From Planobispora rosea (GTDB lineage: Bacteria > Actinomycetota > Actinomycetes > Streptosporangiales > Streptosporangiaceae), in assembly GCF_014648175.1 (NCBI RefSeq), contig NZ_BMQP01000033.1, positions 25,176 to 89,175 of the forward strand: a stretch of 64,000 nucleotides of DNA, read 5' to 3'. Below, piece by piece: positions 62,153 to 64,000 of this stretch (positions are counted from its first letter, which is position 1; each line of letters starts with the position of its first letter). The notes under the pieces are model-generated. The model was not told the origin of the DNA, did no database searches, and worked only from the letters and a program-made list of their open reading frames with translations. The position numbers were made by a program, and so were the translations under genes.

Positions 62153-63727
62153 ATGGTGACCGTCGCGGATCGACCACGCCTGGACACGCCCCCGCCCGGA
62201 AGGAAGGCCCGGGTGCTGCTGTTCCTGTACCGCCACCGCGTGTTCGCGGCCGTTCTGGCCGCCGCCTTCCTGCTGCGCATGGTCGCCATGCTCGGGTACG
62301 GCCCGGCGCTGTGGTTCAACGACTCCTACGAGTACGTCTCGGGAGCGGTCTACCCCGACCGGCCCAGCGCCCTGCGCCCGAACGGCTACTCCTTCTGGCT
62401 GCTCCTGCTGCGCCCCTTCCACAGCTTCGCCCTGGTGGCCTTCACCCAGCACCTGATGGGGCTGGCCGTGGGAGGGCTGGTCTACGCGCTGCTGCGCGCG
62501 CGGTTCGGGCTGCCGGGCTGGGCGGCGACGCTGGCGGCGGTGCCGGTGCTGTTCGACGCCTACCAGATCCAGCTCGAACACATGATCATGTCCGACACGA
62601 TGTTCACGCTGCTGGTCGTGGGGGTCGTCACGCTGGTGCTCTGGCACCGTACGGTGTCCTGGAAGCTGGGCGCGCTGATCGGGTTGCTGCTCGCGCTCAC
62701 CGCGCTGACCCGGTCGATCGGGCTGCCGATCCTCGCGCTGGTCGTGGTCTACCTGATGGTCAAGCGGGCGGGGTGGAAGCCGATCATCGCCATGGTGACC
62801 GCGTGCGCCCTGCCGGTGGCCGGGTACATGGCCTGGTTCGCCTCGGCGCACGGCCCCTTCGCGATGACCAGCAGCGACGGCGCGATCCTCTACATGCGGA
62901 CCTCCCTGTTCGCCGACTGCAACAAGATGGAGGTCGACAAGCGGGAGGAGCTGGAGCTGGCGCTGCTGTGCATCAGCGATCCTCCGGAGAAACGGCACTT
63001 CTCCGGGCAGAAGTACCTGTGGTGGGCGGAGAACGGCCAGCGTTTCCACGCCTTCGGGACGGGCCGCACGTTCACCCCGGCGATGAACCGGACCGCCGGG
63101 GACTTCGCCAAGCGCGCCATCCTCTCCCAGCCGGGCGACTACCTGGCGCTCGTGGCCGGCGACTTCTTCCGCACCTTCCACTGGGGCCGGCCGCGCTTCC
63201 CCGACGCCGCCACCTACCTGCAGTACGAGTTCCGGCCCACCGACAAGGTGCTCCCGTCGTGGCCCTCCCCCAAGGGCAGCACCACCGACCGCGACGCCCT
63301 CACCTACGATCCCAGCCTGCCGACCGTGCTGATCGACGAGAGGCCGCGGGTGGTCGGCACCGACGTGCACGACCCGTGGGCCGGTTTCATGCAGGGCTAC
63401 CAGCAGATCATCCGGCTGCCGGGCATCGTGCTGGGCGTCCTGCTGCTGATCGGCCTGGCCGGGGTGGCCGCGCGCTGGCGCAAGCTGGGCGGGCCCGTCC
63501 TGCTGCCGTGGCTGGCCGCCTTCGGCCTCCTGCTGGCCCCGGCGGCGACCGCCGAGTTCGACTACCGCTACGTGCTGCCGGCGATCCCGCTGGCCTGCCT
63601 CGCCGCGGCGGTCTCGCTGCGGCACGGGGTCACCCTGCCGGGCCGGATCTCCCTGCCCCGCCGGGCCTCCCGGGTCAGACCCACCCCCGCAGCAACATCC
63701 GGCGCCACCACTCCTGGTAAGGGATGA
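62153..63727 (+). CDS. Multispanning membrane protein, GT-C-like glycosyltransferase
   Basis: A 524-residue protein with about nine hydrophobic helices. It starts with a short basic/Pro-rich region, then a first helix and an outside loop with FNDSYEYVSGAVYPDRP carrying acidic residues as in GT-C enzymes (ArnT/PMT type), and a repeat-like LTALTRSIGLPILALVV segment. A large soluble external loop of about 190 residues is before the last helices. It may transfer a sugar from a polyprenol-P donor to an unknown acceptor. Its end overlaps that of the convergent PMT gene by 53 bases. Confidence 0.65.
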   Translation: MVTVADRPRLDTPPPGRKARVLLFLYRHRVFAAVLAAAFLLRMVAMLGYGPALWFNDSYEYVSGAVYPDRPSALRPNGYSFWLLLLRPFHSFALVAFTQHLMGLAVGGLVYALLRARFGLPGWAATLAAVPVLFDAYQIQLEHMIMSDTMFTLLVVGVVTLVLWHRTVSWKLGALIGLLLALTALTRSIGLPILALVVVYLMVKRAGWKPIIAMVTACALPVAGYMAWFASAHGPFAMTSSDGAILYMRTSLFADCNKMEVDKREELELALLCISDPPEKRHFSGQKYLWWAENGQRFHAFGTGRTFTPAMNRTAGDFAKRAILSQPGDYLALVAGDFFRTFHWGRPRFPDAATYLQYEFRPTDKVLPSWPSPKGSTTDRDALTYDPSLPTVLIDERPRVVGTDVHDPWAGFMQGYQQIIRLPGIVLGVLLLIGLAGVAARWRKLGGPVLLPWLAAFGLLLAPAATAEFDYRYVLPAIPLACLAAAVSLRHGVTLPGRISLPRRASRVRPTPAATSGATTPGKG

Positions 63728-64000
63728 CCTCCCCGGTGAGCACCGGGTGGAGCCACCCGAAGTTGGCCAGCGCGAGCAGGGCGAAGGTGCCCGCCAGCGC
63801 GGCCCCGAGGGCCCTGCGGTTGGGCGGGGCGTCCGCCGGGCCGATGAGCAGCCCGGCGGCGAGCACGACGGCCAGGACCATGAACGGCACCAGCGGGACC
63901 GCGTAGAACAGGTACATGGTCCGGTTGTCGGCGATGGCGTAGTAGAACCAGGGCAGCCAGCCTACGGCGTAGGCCAGCAGCACCGCTCCGGCGCGCCAGT
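63675..64000 (-). CDS. Protein O-mannosyltransferase (PMT family), C-terminal part
   Basis: The gene runs off the right edge. The visible 108 residues include a membrane helix with GWLPWFYYAIADNRTMYLFY, a second helix FMVLAVVLAAGLLIG, and the actinobacterial PMT ending VLTGEVIPYQEWWRRMLLRGW. PMT enzymes attach mannose from polyprenol-P-mannose to secreted proteins. The frame continues upstream of the window. It converges with the membrane-protein gene with a 53-base overlap. Confidence 0.85.
   Translation of the reverse strand, partial: WRAGAVLLAYAVGWLPWFYYAIADNRTMYLFYAVPLVPFMVLAVVLAAGLLIGPADAPPNRRALGAALAGTFALLALANFGWLHPVLTGEVIPYQEWWRRMLLRGWV

Overview
The window is high-GC DNA with GC-rich third codon positions, many 1- to 4-base start/stop overlaps and frequent GTG starts. 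Gene content (eno-FtsB-DUF501-ppx block, mfd, TamR/tam pair, Pth/L25/Prs/GlmU block, ispE-rsmA-tatD-metG block, actinobacterial-type PMT) points to an actinomycete chromosome, probably a filamentous, Streptosporangiales-like organism. The genus is an inference. Most of the window is core chromosome; no integrase, insertion sequence or CRISPR array was seen.

Layout: 1-17 kb is housekeeping: thiolase tail, small oxidoreductase, BI-1/YccA membrane protein, a decayed Ser/Thr kinase, an odd class I tRNA with a predicted UAA anticodon, a peptide deformylase with a changed active-site Glu, an ACT-domain regulator, NDH-2, uracil-DNA glycosylase, a secreted protein with repeated Cys-bounded domains, exopolyphosphatase, DUF501, FtsB/DivIC, enolase, MazG, a SurA-like lipoprotein and Mfd.

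17-36 kb is the most striking part. It carries a Wzx/Wzy-type polysaccharide locus: Wzz-like co-polymerase, polymerase/ligase, flippase, priming phosphoglycosyltransferase, WecG-type and family 2 glycosyltransferases, and a GH26-like lipoprotein. Interleaved with it are three sulfotransferases and the enzymes that make and recycle the sulfate donor PAPS: CysD, CysN, an APS kinase with a vestigial sulfurylase domain, the PAP phosphatase CysQ and a TauE/SafE transporter. No sulfate-reducing step (CysH, CysI) is present, so I infer that this is a self-contained locus for a sulfated exopolysaccharide or glycolipid.

36-43 kb returns to core genes (pth, rplY, prs, glmU, tRNA-Gln), followed by a decayed helix-turn-helix/LAGLIDADG-like gene, a fatty-acid desaturase with a palindromic operator, and a TetR regulator with a long 29-residue-repeat ER/K helix. 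43-48 kb is a polyphosphate group: ppk behind a PHO-box-like repeat, a Nudix/histidine-phosphatase fusion and a CYTH-CHAD protein. At 48-49 kb tam and tamR diverge from a two-palindrome control region.

49-64 kb has an ABC-F ATPase, ispE, rsmA, a transmembrane Ser/Thr kinase translationally coupled to a secreted FG-GAP propeller, tatD, an AAA/DUF4143 ATPase flanked by imperfect 24-bp direct repeats (a possible inserted module), metG, a polyprenol-type glycosyltransferase, a multispanning GT-C-like membrane protein and the end of a protein O-mannosyltransferase.
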